Assembly (NCBI RefSeq): GCF_022201045.2
Contig: NC_068562.1
Location: 5,872,001-5,936,000 of the forward strand
Origin: Citrus sinensis
Taxonomy: Eukaryota > Streptophyta > Magnoliopsida > Sapindales > Rutaceae
Direction of reading: 5' to 3'
Length of the DNA stretch: 64,000 bases
The translations under genes and the position numbers were made by a program. This document shows, piece by piece, positions 12,561-28,776 of this stretch (positions are counted from its first letter, which is position 1; every line of letters starts with the position of its first letter). Under the pieces are notes generated by a model that was not told where the DNA came from, made no database searches, and saw nothing but the letters and a program-made list of their open reading frames with translations.

Positions 12561-13269
12561 ATGGGATTTTCAACGCATGAAAATTGAAATTTAGTTTGAT
12601 GACCAGATGGAATCACCTTGATCACAATTTTCAACTTATCTAATTAGTATTTCTACCTACCATTTTCAATTTTATGCAGGGAAAACACTCGGTGTTACTC
12701 ATTTTCCATTCAACGTTTTGCCGCATACCTAAACTAATCCTAATAATATTCATAATACTTCCAAGTGGCAGAGAAGAAACCTATGCTCTAAGGAACTGAG
12801 ATTCTCTTCCACGATGGCGTTAGCACCATCAGAGAGGACTCTAGCACTCTAAAGGAAATCAGGCTAAACTACTGAACCTTGAACGAGCGGTGGCTTTTGC
12901 TTTATTTCTTTCCTCTAAAATTTTGAACAATCACTCGGCAAACTTAAATTCATACTAAATACAAACAATAAATAAATTATAACTTTTTAAGGTTTAGTTA
13001 GCAGCTTCTGGTAAGGAAGGGGCTCAGTGCACAGGCAAAACATGGTATTGAATTATAATTTGCGGCACCAAGTTACAACGCTTGGACAAACAATACAACA
13101 AGGTATCGGTACTCTCTAGATCATTCATGTTGTTCCGCTAATACAATGATACGTGGAGGCTCAACGCTAGGTTTTGTGAATGACCCTTAATAATTTATTC
13201 CCTACCAAATACGGATAGATGGACAAACGCACTAAGAGAAGACAGTTTGATACACATAACAAAGCCACC
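11700..13269. other. gene-free interval downstream of DAHP synthase
   Basis: No coding region is supported. It contains a short perfect hairpin (AAGGGGGC, TGA loop, GCCCCCTT) at 12399-12418 followed by Ts, and TA microsatellites near 12320 and 12529-12558. The last few hundred bases are the presumed 3' UTR and terminator of the minus-strand DAHP synthase gene. Confidence 0.5.
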
Positions 13270-15733
<2,464 letters not shown>

Positions 15734-15859
15734 CGGGGTCCTTTTTTTTTTTTAATTCTCTCTGTTCTCTCTGGAATCGGAAGAGTGAATGATTGATTGT
15801 ACTGGAGTGTTTGTGTTTGTAGAGTTGACAGAACGAGAGTTTTGGTGGGGGATTTTATA

Positions 15860-18800
15860 GGATTTTGAAATGCACCGAGAGTTTGTGTTCGGTGGAGAGG
15901 TAAAGTTCGTTGAAGGGTATTTTGGTAAGAGTGGTCTTTTGGAAAAGAGACAAGTCACATGGGGTGGGGGCTATTTTGGGAGTTATAATAGGCACATGGG
16001 AATAGCCAGCCGCGCTTATTTTGGCAAATGAGTGGCGATTGTGATATCAGCTCAGGCGCCCGTCGTTTGGTCCACCTTTACGTCGTTACACTTCTGATTA
16101 TTCATTCACCTACCTGTCTACCTCTAGCGCCACTTATATAGAATTCTTCAATTCATTGCCAACCAACCCCACATCTTTTTGTCTTCTAAATCTCCGTCAC
16201 AATTGTTTTATTTTATTTTTTTATGTTTGTCATTTAGTAATTATTAGTTTAGTGCTTCGTAAAATTTCAACTTAGCAATAATTTTTAAGTATTTCAAAAA
16301 ATAAAAGCAATTTTTTCGGGGCTTGTTAATAAATGTGAATTTGTTCCTAATCTGATTATTATTATTTTTTTTAATTGACTCCAGCTAGAGTTATAGTAGG
16401 TTGGAAAAATGTGGAGAAGCCCGAAAAATAAAAATTTGTTTTAAAATAAATATAATGAGTTAAGAATTCTGCTCCAGTCTCTTTGGTCATAATTGTTTGT
16501 TCAATTATTTATTTTGTCGAATCTTGATTCTCACTCGTTGATATCTACTAAAAGAACACCAAATTATTGTTATAGATTAGAATTCTCTCATGATCTGATC
16601 TTCTTCTTAACAAAAATACACATGAGTGATTGGTAGTTAATAAATAAAGAAAATAAAAAAATTAAATTATACTCATACATTATCATTTAAATACACATGA
16701 CACAAGATCATTAAAAACTAAGAGCTCATATCAGGAGATAATCTTTATTCGTTTGGTTATAAAAAATGTTTCAAAATTTAATAAAGGTTGCTTTAATTCT
16801 ATTTTTTACCGTTTAGGTAATTACTACTATTGAAAAAACATTTTTTTTTTGGTTGAATAGGTCATAATCATAATGACTTATTTCAACATTTCGCACAAAA
16901 GTAATACTCATAGAATGGTAATTTAGCAATGCAATCTGTGTTTGAGTAGAGATGTATTTTTTGGAATATTCTGCGGAGATGCTAATACAAACAAGACTAG
17001 AAGAGGATCATATAAAAAAAAGCGTGTCCGCGCACACACAAAGACCATAATCTATATATTATTAGAAGTGCGTGCGCACACACATTTGGATTGGTTCAAC
17101 CCACTTAGCCACTTATAGGACTTAATAAAAGGGTTTCAACATCGGTGTGCTTGCGACAACGAAATTGATTATAAATTAAGTAGTCGAATGGCGCCTGGAT
17201 TCGATAAATCTCCATATTATGGCACAGAATCCACATGGGGAGTTGCCGGAATAGTTTATTCCGCCTCCCATGTGATTTTTCCCTCACTTATGGACTTAAA
17301 TAAAAACACACATCGGTTTTGATAAAATTGTATATTAACTTTTCAGGCTTTCGTTTGGCCTTTCAGAAAATAATAATTAGCTCTTGGTCCCATTCCATCC
17401 ATCTGAAAGGACAACAGGCCCGCCTATTCATGTCCAGACATACGACGTGCATCCAATGTTAAAGGTTAAATTCATAATCAAAGGTTAAAAAAAAAAAAAA
17501 AATTAGGTTAAGAATTAATGGTTGCTCAATCCTTATATGCTTAAGTTAAGATTCGTTGAGATATTATTTCTACTACTCGCCTCCTATACAAGTCGGTTTT
17601 TTTTATTCAATTTTTGTCACGTGACAAGATAATAAGATATTATCCTAAACGGGCTCAACCATCTAAAAATAAATAAAAGCTGGATTTTTTTTCTTTAATG
17701 ATTAATGATAAAGTTTAAATTAGCGTCATATTTTATTTACCTAAAAAGAGGACGAGGAGGGATCCACTAGTAGATTGAGTATCATTTTTCATTCATATAT
17801 GCCCAATGATTCACCATGGATCGATAGAGTAATGTTTAAGCAACTTGCCACTTGAGTTTGAAATCTAAGAGAAATATGGGTTATAAAAAATCAGTTTGGC
17901 TTTGCCTACTTCATATCTTTCAAAATATAGATAAATCTAATGCTGCCTTTATGCAAAATAACTGATATTAATGATTTTTCAAACAATATATTTAGTATCA
18001 ATAAGACATCAATTTATTCTAGGGTTAATTTCTTCTTATTCAATATAGTTAGCATCAACAACATGTCAATTAATTATTAGGATTAATTTCCTCACACCCC
18101 CATATGTTTTGAATACATCCAACCCACTCTCAATCTATTGAAAACATCAACATATCTCTATCTATTGTAAAAAAAAATTATGGTAAATAGTATTACACTG
18201 ATGAATTTCTTCATCAAAATTTTTGTCTTCTCAATAGTCAGTGGATGTTAAATTTTTAAATATACTAATGGTGAGTTGAAGATAGTCAAAGCATCTACAG
18301 GTAAATAAAAATTGATTCTTAAATTTCTAACAGGATAGTCCTGTTTTAGCCTTACAACAAAGCAATTTAATGATATATTTGCTTTAGAGTAAGATAAAAA
18401 TGAAAATAGTGGATGATGATATCAATATATGGAAAATATAAAAAAATAAAAGTAGTTAGTAAATATAAATTTAGATAATATTTTTCACAAAAATAACATG
18501 TAAAAGTGGAGTGGATATTCTGACTTAATTTTTTTTACTGGTCTGAGTTCGAGTTGCAACCTATTTAGTTTTAAGAATTCAACTTAATCAAGTCCAAAAG
18601 TTGGTTTGGTATGGTTGGGTTCGATCTGGATCGATTCAAAATAAATTTAAGTGTTAGGATTATAATTTCAGGTCAAAATTTCATTGTATTAAATTTTTTT
18701 ATTAGATTTAATTTTTTTTAAATGTAATCCGGTCGAATTTGATGTTTGGTTCGATTTTGACTCGGACTGAATCTAAATCCGATCGATTTCTAATTATCAA

Positions 18801-19698
18801 CCCAATTGATTTTTAAGATCAAACCAAATCGTACCGAAAACCGTTATTTTTACTCATGCCGACCCCCAGGTAAAAGCATCTTCATTTTCAAACGGCCTCG
18901 TGACTTTATTTATTAACACGTAATATAATAGCTCAAAAATTTTAGTTCGGTCATATTTCTCAAACATTTGTTTTACATTTATAACTTCCAGTTCAACCAT
19001 TGTGGCCTAAAATTCTTTTTGCCCATGGAATCTATTAAGTTAATCGTCTATGTTATTACGTGACAAGCAATCTTTCAATTAACTATTTGTTCCCTCTTTT
19101 TAACCAATTTTTGTTCCAATATTTTCTTTTCTTATAAATTGTAAATACTAATTCATTTCACGATAGGTGAATTATTTAAAATCAAAAAGTTATGATAATA
19201 TTAAGTATCTCAATAATCATAACATATATCTAATTACATGTTTTATTGAATAATAAATTTAAAACGAACAAAAGTTATTATTATATCATCTAAAAAATGA
19301 AATTGACATAACTTAAGATGCATATTGAGATTCCAACGTTGAGGGATATTACAATTTTATGGAGAGAAAAAAAAAAATAGTTTGAACGAAATTACACGTA
19401 GGATTTTGAGAAGGTTTTATTTTACGGCGCGCGCGAAGTCCACCCCTTTATCTTTCTTAGGCGCACAATAACTCAAAACAGCATTGTCAAACTAAAGTGC
19501 GCGAATTGATCCTGCGCGGTGCGCGCCAAGCCATTGAATCCATCGCCAAAACCTGTCCCTCTGTTTTATGTCCATCCCCAAACAAAAACCCTAAACCAGT
19601 GGTCGTCTAAACGATGCTCAACTTCCATTCAAATCAATAAAAAAAAAAAAAAAAAAAACACCCAAAATTAGAATCAAAATAAAAAATCTGATTAGACA
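15860..19698. other. 3.8-kb gene-free interval
   Basis: No gene is supported. It is mostly AT-rich. Around 17050-17330 there are two related blocks (CACTTATAGGACTTAATAAAA and a similar copy about 180 bp later, each followed by CATCGG) next to GTGCGCAC-rich sequence, suggesting an old element. Positions 18530-18860 hold a block rich in TCGATC/CCGATC words like those in hAT-type MITEs here, with no clear ends. Sequence just upstream of 19699 is GC-richer (19430-19560) and is the likely promoter of the next gene. Confidence 0.4.
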
Positions 19699-22600
19699 AT
19701 GTCACGATCGTCTCAACACGTCTTCACAAACTCACCACCCTCATGCTCATCTCGCTTCACATTCTACCACAGCGCCACCAATCTTATCAAAAACCCTAAC
19801 AATCTCGCTCTTCCTCCTCCAGTCACCTCCCGCTGCCTCCTCATCCACATTTCCCATAATGATTATACTCCTTTTAAATTCATCCCCAACTCTAAATTTT
19901 ATCACTCTTTGAAACCAAACAATTGCTCCAACACCAGCGTCGTCACAACACAGACGAATGATAATTTCAATCTTGATTCGCTTCTCTCAATATCTGAAGT
20001 AGTCTGTCTCTTCTCTTCTTCGGTGATTGCTATTGGTTTTGCTGTGTATTATGGAATTTTTGGGTTGAAAAATTCGCTATTTGGTTTGATAGGGAGCAGG
20101 GTGTTGGCCTGTGGTGTGGTTAGCTTGGTTTGTGGGGTTTGGGTTGGCGCCGTCATAAGGAGGCGGCAATGGAGGCGTGTTTGTGGGGAGACGGTGCGGG
20201 TGGAGGGAAGGGAGAGAGTCAATTTGGTGGGGAGAATTGAGAAATTGGAGGAAGATATGAAAAGTTCTGCTACCATTTTAAGGGTCTTATCTAGGCAGCT
20301 TGAAAAGCTGGGAGTTAGGTTTCGGGTTACCCGTAAGGCTCTCAAAGATCCCATTACTGAGGTAATGGAATTTCTCAAACTTGTGATTTCTGCTATGTAA
20401 TTCTTGATAATCATTACACATATGAAAAAGTTGTTTATTGAAGAATGAAAGTCGTCTGACTACTTTGAAGAGTGCAAACTTATATGAATGGGATATAAAC
20501 ATTTTCACTTCAGAGAAGTATCAAGAAAGAAACTTTAATGTTGAGAAACATTTATTCCTCTTATCAGTGATAAAGTGGCTGTAGAAGAAGTATATGCATC
20601 ATCTTTTTTTTTCCCCAATTTCAGTTGCTTTTAATCTTTTTATTTTGGCGGTTTGAGTTACTAAACTTTGAAATAGAACAAATATTTTATTGTTTCTAGA
20701 TTATGTTTTCCCTACTCAATTGAGTGTGATATGGCTTGAGTCTTAGACCTGTGAGTTTGCGAGGCTAGATGCTTCTATTTTTGTGCCATTGAGTTTTTTT
20801 TCCCCCAATTATCTTCTTATCTGTAGAATCTTGTAGCTGTCCACATTCCACCTCAGCAGACTGCAGAGTCCATTTAAGATCATCTCGTAGGAAAGTCATA
20901 CCAATTTAGCAAGCTTCTTGGTCCAATGCCATAGGTGGTAAGTTGTAATTATGACTCAAGTTTAGATGGGATGAGAGATTGGAATGGTGTGATACATGAA
21001 GGAGTATTAGTAAGTTGGAATGATCGTGTACCTTTATTAGGAATGTAGATCTTGAGGGAAGTGAGAATGGGACATGCAGTTGAAGTAATGAAGGAGATTA
21101 AGGATGTATTTCTCCTGAGACTAGCTCTGATCGGCTGAATTGGTGATATTTCAGGGTTCCTTTTAAGAAGATTATGCTTCCAGAATTGCTGTCAATTGTG
21201 AATGGGATAAGACATTCTCTCTGGGCTGGGAGAGGTTTGACCACCAAAAAATGAATTTCTTATGCATAGTTATTTGGAAGCTAATGCACTCAGGTTGTTA
21301 GGAAACTGAAATTTTAGGCGGAACTTTTTTTTTTTCTTTTTTCCCCCTTTCTGGGAGCATTTAAGTGGTCTATTTTGTTGAATTGCTGCTAGAATTTTGG
21401 CTCTAATGATGTGCTTCTTTAGTTTTATGTTTTCTGGTTCAAAGATTTTGCATCCTAGTGCAGACTTTTAGACTGCATATAGTCTGGAGATCTTGGATAT
21501 CAATAAGATGACATTGAAGCTTTTTACCTTTTAGTAGGAGCATGATCTCTGTAAAGCTCAGATCTGTAGATAAAACTTAAATGTTACTAAGTAAAATATT
21601 TGGCTTTGGTGTAAGGTTTATGAAATACGATAGAACAGTAGTGCACATCTCTCAGCCACTCATGATAACTCATTTGTTTTGGAATACAGCATTCATTTGC
21701 TTATCTTTTTCTGTTTATGTCCGAAGGCTGCAGCCTTGGCCCAAAAGAATTCTGAGGCCACAAGAGCATTAGCAATGCAAGGAGATGTTCTTGAGAAGGA
21801 GTTGGGTGAAATTCAGAAGGTTTTGTTGGCAATGCAAGTAAGTCCCATTACATGGTTTTATCACTTAAGTGTATTAACTGTTTCAATTTGGAATCAATAT
21901 CGTCATATATAAACTAATTATTCAAGTGAACGATTATTAGTATTTCCCAAAAGAAAAAAGAGTGAACCATTATTAGAGATTCAGGGTAATTGAAATATTT
22001 AGGTCAATGATATTAATGTTTATCTTATGTTCTGGCTCCTGTTTAGTATTGTATTTTTAATGTACTGAGCCATATCTCCTTGATTTGATGGGAAACTACC
22101 GAATGGAAATTCCAATAAAATACATCTAACTTGGATTGGGTATGGTTATTTTGCCTGGTCCTATTAGGAGTCTGCAGCCTCCATTAACATTTTGTTTGTA
22201 GCTCTGGAATTTATGAGAAGATTTTGGGGGGTTTTAGAAAAGCCTGCCCGGAATCTTTTCCAGGTCTGTCTAAAATTCCTTGCTAGGAATGGCTGTGCAT
22301 TTTCAGTTAAAATTGGATCCAGAGTTATTTGACACACACCAAGGTACCAATAATAGACGTGTGACTACAGTCAAAATGTTGCCCGTCACAATGTGATAAC
22401 TCTTCAACGTCTAGCTCCCTGCCTTTGTGCTGAAACTTCATGCTTTCAAATTTAATTCCACAGTGCAAATTTGTGGTTGATTTGACTTTGATTTCTTGGT
22501 CCGAGTGTGTTTTGTAGGAGCAGCAGCAAAAACAACTTGAGCTGATTCTTGCTATTGGGAAGACTGGGAAATTGTTTGAAAACAGGCAAGAACCTAGTCA

Positions 22601-22712
22601 AGAACAAGATAAACTTAAAACTTCTGATTTTATTGATGGGGCAAAACAAATGGAAACCCAAGAAACTGAAGCTTTCGGTTCTAGTAGGGGAAACAAGAAT
22701 GACAGAGCCTAG
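19699..22712 (+). CDS. unrecognised membrane-anchored coiled-coil protein, probably organelle-targeted
   Basis: Three exons join in frame: 19699-20361, 21727-21837 and 22518-22712, about 322 residues. I do not recognise the family. The N-terminus (about residues 1-85) is rich in Ser, Thr, Asn and Pro with few acidic residues, compatible with a plastid or mitochondrial transit peptide. Two hydrophobic segments follow at about residues 97-120 and 128-152, then a basic stretch (RRRQWRR) and a helical region from about 170 to 275 rich in Lys, Glu and Leu (RIEKLEEDMK, LEKELGEIQKVLLAMQ), likely coiled coil. The C-terminus is Gln/Glu-rich and polar. A membrane anchor with a soluble coiled coil is all that can be inferred. 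The splice sites are canonical, and the continuous frame across three exons supports a real gene. Confidence 0.75.
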
Positions 22713-23606
22713 GGAGTTTGGGATAATATGTCATGTTGAATGCATGTCAATTGCTTGATATTTTCTTTCTTAAGCAAGCACGTGCCTTTGGTTTCTTCTG
22801 TAGCTATATCAGGGGGCATCAAGTGTCTCAGCATGGGAAAACTCCCTCCAGATTCTTGAATCTGCCTGTATACAAGACAAAGGCAAAACAAGAAAGGAGA
22901 ATAAAATTTTAGATATGCCTGTTTCTAGCTGAGGCATAGCATTGTAGCAATGAGACATGATTGGTTTTGTGCTCCGGCTCGTGCTTGTAATTCCAAGTTG
23001 TATGTGGGTAATCTTATACAGTTTCTTCTCTTTTTCACTTTTTAAATGACACAGATCCTCAAACATTCGATACCATTGTAAGTCATCTAAATGCATTTTC
23101 CAACCTCGGTCTCTACCAGCAGCTCTCGTGTTTGTTTGTTCCTTCATAAGAAAAGCATTTTTTTATACATATTCAAAACATAAACAGTTCAGAAAATTAT
23201 ACTTGCCGCTATGATCAAGATATTCCTAACAATTATACTAAAATTATATGAATTTGAGAAATTAACATCGGCAATGATACGCTGCTTGTTACAAAGTTCG
23301 AATTTGAATGCTAATTGATGTGGATAGTTAACTATTAGTCTTATTTGAGTTATTTCTCAACCACTCCCGGCCCTGGCAGCTGCTAATACTTTGTAGGCCC
23401 ATAGTAGTCCCACGTTCATGTTTGCTTTTTGCCGGGCTCTACACGGTTACCAAATCCTTCGGCAAGAGGGCAACGGACCCAACAACTAGCAAATGCCAAG
23501 TATCAAACACTCTGCATCGGGCTTCCTTCTAATTTCTAAAACAAACGCTGTGGTGCCGTGGAATCTACTCGAAGCATAACAGAGAACTTCTGCGAGAGAC
23601 GGGAAA

Positions 23607-26600
23607 ATGGAAGAACTGAGAAAGCTGGAACAAGTACAGGAAACACTGTCATTTATGCAATCGCGAGGCGTTGTTGTTTCATCTTCTAACAATAATGACG
23701 ATTCTAATCGCTTTCTCGCCAATCTCATCCTCCTCTTGGTAGTCAATTTTTTACCTGCACTAGCACTTCCCTCTGCTTGCTTCTGCTGTTTTCCTTTTAT
23801 ACTGAAAGAGAATCTAACTGAGTTTCATGCGCTCAAGGTACAACCGTCCGGAAAACTCGACATGACCGAGAAGTGCAGCTTGATTTTAGAGTACGTGCCG
23901 AAAGTGAGTGAAATTTTTTTGTGATTTCATTCCTCTTGCTACAGGTCAATTGGTATGTTTACGTTGATTATTATTTTTGCAGCTTTCAGCTTCGTTTCTC
24001 GAGGAAGCATTGCCGCGTCTTACTCAGGAAGGTATGTGAATGATTTTTTTTTTCCCGCCTCCTCGCATTAGTTTCATGTAAAGCCTAAACAGTATTTATC
24101 AGACTTTCACTTTCTTGTAGGCACTCAAGTAAATTGTTTTAGAAGTGGCTTTGTGAATGAGAATGATTGTGGTGAAGTTTTGGTTGGACTTGATGGTATG
24201 CAGAGGGCAAATTCTACGCTTGAGGATTTTTTAAGCCCCCCCCCCCCCCCCCCCCCCACCAAACATGTTATTTTAGATTCATCAAATACCATCTGGCGAG
24301 CTGAAACTTGTTATTTTTTAATGAATTTGACTTAATCAACAGTGCAGATCTTATTTTATGTTTCATGGAATGGATGCAAACCATCCACAAGCAATTTTCA
24401 AATATCTGCCTGTGCTTTCATTCACAGAAAGCTATATTTACCAGGTAACACAACCTGCTCAAAAGTATGAACTATGATAATCTTTTCAATAATATGAAAA
24501 ACATTTCAAAGTATTTTTTTGAATTTTTGTCGAGATGGTGCTGAGACTGTTGAATTATTATTGCTGCAAAACTGATGTTAGGACCTTGTAGAAGTGTATA
24601 AATTTCATTCATCTATCAGGCATTGGCATGTTTCTCTAGAAGGCATATGAGCCTCGCCTGATCTTTGTGTGCTCTTTTTCCTGCTATATTCTTGCCTAGA
24701 ATAATTTTTTTTTTTTAATAATAAACTAAAAGGAATTTGCACAAGTTAGCATGAGTTTGCCGTGTAACTTCTTCGCTGATGCCTATTTTATATTGAGCTG
24801 CTAAGTCCTTTCTGTTTTATCATCTCTCAACAGTTGTGGTTTTCTTAGTGCAGCTGGATAGTCTGAATGAGAAGATTGTTAATATGCCAACCGATGGAGT
24901 TACTGTTTCCGAAAGAGGATTTCAGGAGGTAGTACCAAGACCATCGGGGGCCATGACTATTATAATCTTGTAAATATTTAATCAATTTTTACCTAATGAA
25001 GGTAGTACTATTTTCAATGCAGAAAGCATATGAGAAACAGGTTTCTAAGTTAATAGATATATTGAAAAGTGATCCGTTCAGACCTCTTGTGAGTTTGCTT
25101 GAACGGCATGGGCTCTTGACAGAGAGGTATAATTTCTCGCTGCCTGACTCTACTGTTTTTAAAATGAAACTGCTTCTCAAGTCCGGTATAAATACAGTTA
25201 ATCTTGTCTTTGCTTCATGGATCAAGGATTGTTGAAGAATTTAGATGCGGAGAAGAGTATTGGGCTTTGGAGAGAAAGCTGTGTTGTGCACTGATGACAA
25301 AAAAGGAGGTACATATGACATTGGAGTCGTTTTGAGAAAAAGAATTGATCATTTTCATGCTAGCTTTTTTTCTTTACTCGTGTCACCATTTTCTCCTGTT
25401 TTTCGTATCTCTTGAATTGAAGGTATTTTCTATTTAGGATATCCCTATACTTATGGGAAGTTTTTGTGGATTCTTTAATTATTGCTTTTCTCTATTAAAA
25501 AAAATAATAAATAAATAAAATAAAATAAAAAAAGACGAAGTTACATTATATGCAAAACATATGCATGCTCGAGAATAGTTTTGTCCAGGTTTTCGTTTAA
25601 AGATACAATTTTTTCTCAGATCTCTGTCAAAGATGTGATGGGGGCAATTCATCTAAAGTCATTTGATTATCGGGTGCTGAATCTAATTTTGTATCAGTTG
25701 AGAGGAGAAGAGGTAATTTTCTTTTGCAACTTTTGTACGATTTTGTATGAGTTTTAACTGCGCTTTTCTAAACTCATATAACATGTTAACACACAAGTTT
25801 ATCTATAGCTTTTTTGTTCATACTTTCAAAATTGTATTTGTTCCATGAAGCTTAAAACTACAAAACAAAAATATGACAGCTACTGTCTGTCAAGATATTA
25901 TATGTTGTTTTCTCATGCAACTTGAAAGCTTTGGCCTCTTTTACTCTTGTCTGCTTACGTTACTTTTGAAAATTGTTATTTTTGAATCTTCATTTACAAG
26001 AAGTTTCTTGAAAGCATCTAATTCAAGTAACTTATTTATTGTTTGTAAGATTGTTTTTTCCTCAGCGTTTGAACTCATGAAAACAGCTCTAGCACTTCAG
26101 TAGTGCACTAAGCCTGTGACTGACACATTCTGACATGACAGTTATGAAGCTGCTATTGTGATTTTTAGTGTGACATATTATGTGTTCAATTATTTATTGA
26201 AATCTGCTGGAACCAGTGTATTCAATTGGATTAAATATTTTTTCATTGAAGCAACTGTGTAGGTGAACGACTTGCACATGGAATTTCTGTCAATATCAGA
26301 GTTTTTAGTAGAAATATCTGATGATCTGTAAGTATTTTTTCTGTGTATCTCTGTCCACACACTGCAATTCCATGTGGTTATGCTTTTCGTTGAATAATTA
26401 ACATTTACTGCAATTATTTAACAATTACGTGGCAAGCATTATGTTATTTTCGCTCAGTCCAAGTTCCATGATGATGCTGTAGGTTTGACTATGAGGTTAG
26501 TTCATGTTGACAGAGTTACAACTACTAACAACTGTTACACATTTTATTTAGCCTTATTCTGATTCCTAATTATGGTCTTCTTCTAGGATGACGTTTTGGA

Positions 26601-27261
26601 GAATAATTTCAACATTTTGCGAATGTTTGTTAGAATATATGGACCAGCAACAGCACCGACCATGATTGTAAGCACACCCTTTTGTTCAACTTCTTTTTAG
26701 CCTTCCCCTTAGTGATAGAATAGAATCATAGATCTCTCACCACCTCAAATCCCTTCTATTTCAAGGGGATATGTTGTTGAGTCAGGCTATTTGTTAGTAC
26801 AAGATTAAAATTCATAACTTTGTCGGTGACTTGAGAAGGGTTTGCGATTATGATTTTTCTATTATTATTTTGCCATTGAGTTTCTTCTAAGTTCTAATAT
26901 TAAAAAGTAATACTTCTTCTTTTTTCTTCTTTTTTTAATAATTATTTTGTCTATAATTTTTTCTTTCTAGGCAAAATATATTACTGAGTCTGAAGAAAAG
27001 TATAACAGACTACTGAAATCTTTGGACCCCCAGCTGTCGTCTAACTACCAGAGAAGATGCGAAGAAGCAACTAAAGAGGGTAATTTGTTGAAATTGAATT
27101 ATATGAAATCCGTCCCTCTTCTTCTCTGAGACCATTGTTTATATTTTGTATTATGATTGTCAGGTGGGAAGATAACCGGGCATCCTCTTGGAACATGGAG
27201 TATACCTCCCTTAATAGTTGATGAGGAATCATATAGATACAACTTGTTAAATATGAAATGA
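23607..27261 (+). CDS. unrecognised conserved-looking plant protein, with a damaged splice donor
   Basis: Fourteen exons can be joined in frame to about 392 residues: 23607-23738, 23838-23903, 23983-24031, 24121-24230, 24343-24444, 24854-24928, 25023-25126, 25227-25308, 25620-25712, 26263-26327, 26483-26495, 26587-26667, 26971-27079 and 27164-27261. The family is not recognised. The protein is largely helical and charged, with no signal peptide and no clear membrane span. Conserved-looking stretches are EDF-CRSYFMFHGMD, KSDPFRPLVSLLERHGLL, SFDYRVLNLILYQLRGEEV and EISDDLFDYEDDVLENNFN. The 13-bp eleventh exon is a micro-exon. Every junction is GT-AG except after exon 4, where the expected GTAAG reads TTAAG (24231-24235), followed by a 22-C run. 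Reading through would add a Pro-rich tail and stop at 24335. It is therefore either a gene with one sequencing error or a splice-defective allele. Confidence 0.75.
24236..24257. repeat. 22-C homopolymer in intron 4 of the 23.6-kb gene
   Basis: An uninterrupted C run starts five bases after the expected splice donor position. Long homopolymers of this kind are prone to length errors and allelic variation, which bears on the trustworthiness of the neighbouring TTAAG. Confidence 0.9.
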
Positions 27262-28776
27262 ATGGCGGTACCAATGGATTGATATTTTGGAACTTTATTT
27301 AATTCCATTTCTAGTTTAATAGGCAAAGCTTAGTTTCATCTAATGGGAAAACCGGAAAAGTTTTAATATCAGTTTCGATGTGAGGATTGGAGAATATATC
27401 TTGATTCGAGCTTACTTAGAATTTATGTGCAAGATTGGCGTGTAATTTTTTAGGGGATGAAGCAGTTAAATTATCAAAAAAAAAAAAAAATGGTGGAATG
27501 TTCCCCCATGGGTTTTTTTTGGTAAAGGGATCCTAAACGGCCGCAAAATCTACTGTTTTCATTTAATTTAAACTGAATTTTCAAATTCAACTTGATAGTT
27601 TTCTTCGTTCTATGCCTTCCAGCAACTGAATTACAGATTTTTTTTCCTTTTTGATCGCTTACTAAGACCCAACTGGTACTAACAATCGGTTCTCTCTTTG
27701 GTGTTGATCTACATTTACCGATCTACTTATCGAAGTTGATCAGATCAGATAGCCAGCCCTCCGGCCGCGCATAAAATTCCCAATCAGTAGCTTGGATGGA
27801 TGGCGGAGTCTCCAAAATGCAAATTGGGGTGGGTGTTGGCGCGAATGAACATAAAATTCTTGGGGGGTCAAAACTTCTGGAAATTGAAAGGTACCCGAGT
27901 GAAACGACTTGCTGATTGCTCCACTACTTCCTCTTGAATCTGAGTTTCAATCGGATCCCATTATCCGAGATTGCTTTGCTCGGAGCAGCAGTGCAACACT
28001 AGTTGACGCCGAAGAAATTGATCGGCTATCAATCAGCAGCTCCTAAGACCAACCCGCTCACGAGTGAGTTACCCACGAAGCAAGATCGTTTTATCGGGCA
28101 ATGGTAGTAACTATAGTATCCCGTTAATTATGATCAAAGTTCAAACAAAAATATTTCTCAATTAGAATAATTTTAGGTATGAATTTCGAAGTATGAATCC
28201 AGCAGTAGCCGAATCCGGATCCCCGTCCAGTAGTCCAAATTAGTCACCGACGGAGCGGAACACTTAGAAGAAAATAAAAAAGGAGGATTGGCCGAGATTA
28301 AAGAAACTAGCAAACTAAAAAATTCACGAGAAACAACTGGTATTATTGTATGCACCAATCGCCATTTAGCTAATAAGCCCGTGGATTTTGAGGTTCCATT
28401 GGCCGAATAAATCAATCAATCAAACTCCCGGAGGATTATAGACTCGAATCCATCAGTATGAATTACGAAACGTTTTCTTTTTCAAGTGAAATCCCCTACC
28501 ATACGAAAGGAGTCCGTTGGACAACACGGCATTCTCGTTCAATTATAGGCCTTTTTTTTCGGTTGCCCATGAAGCTAATACATGTTTGAACCGTGAAATT
28601 TAGATGTATGCTGTAATTTCTTTGATCCGTTTCTCTAAAGAAGAGCAAAATATTCTCTTCAGAACCGTTCAAACACAAATTTGATATATTTTGAACTCAA
28701 ATATTCGTACTGCATTTGAATAATCTCTATATTTAGCATTTACTATTTGTACGACTAAATTAATATTTAAATAAGG
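27262..28776. other. gene-free interval of mixed composition
   Basis: No gene is supported. From about 27700 to 28680 the sequence is less AT-rich and contains GC-rich words, unlike typical intergenic DNA of this window. Short minus-strand open frames exist (28173-28415 and 28496-28678) but match nothing I know and have no supporting exons. It could be decayed coding or organellar DNA. Confidence 0.35.

Noticed and set aside
17050-17330. Helitron 5' end (TCTATATATTATTAGAAG)
   Set aside because: The start resembles some plant Helitrons, but I found no CTRR end with a hairpin, and the two related blocks nearby could belong to another element type.
28173-28678. Minus-strand gene in the 27.7-28.7 kb block
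   Set aside because: Two short open frames without splice continuity or recognisable domains; composition is unusual, but a gene cannot be supported.
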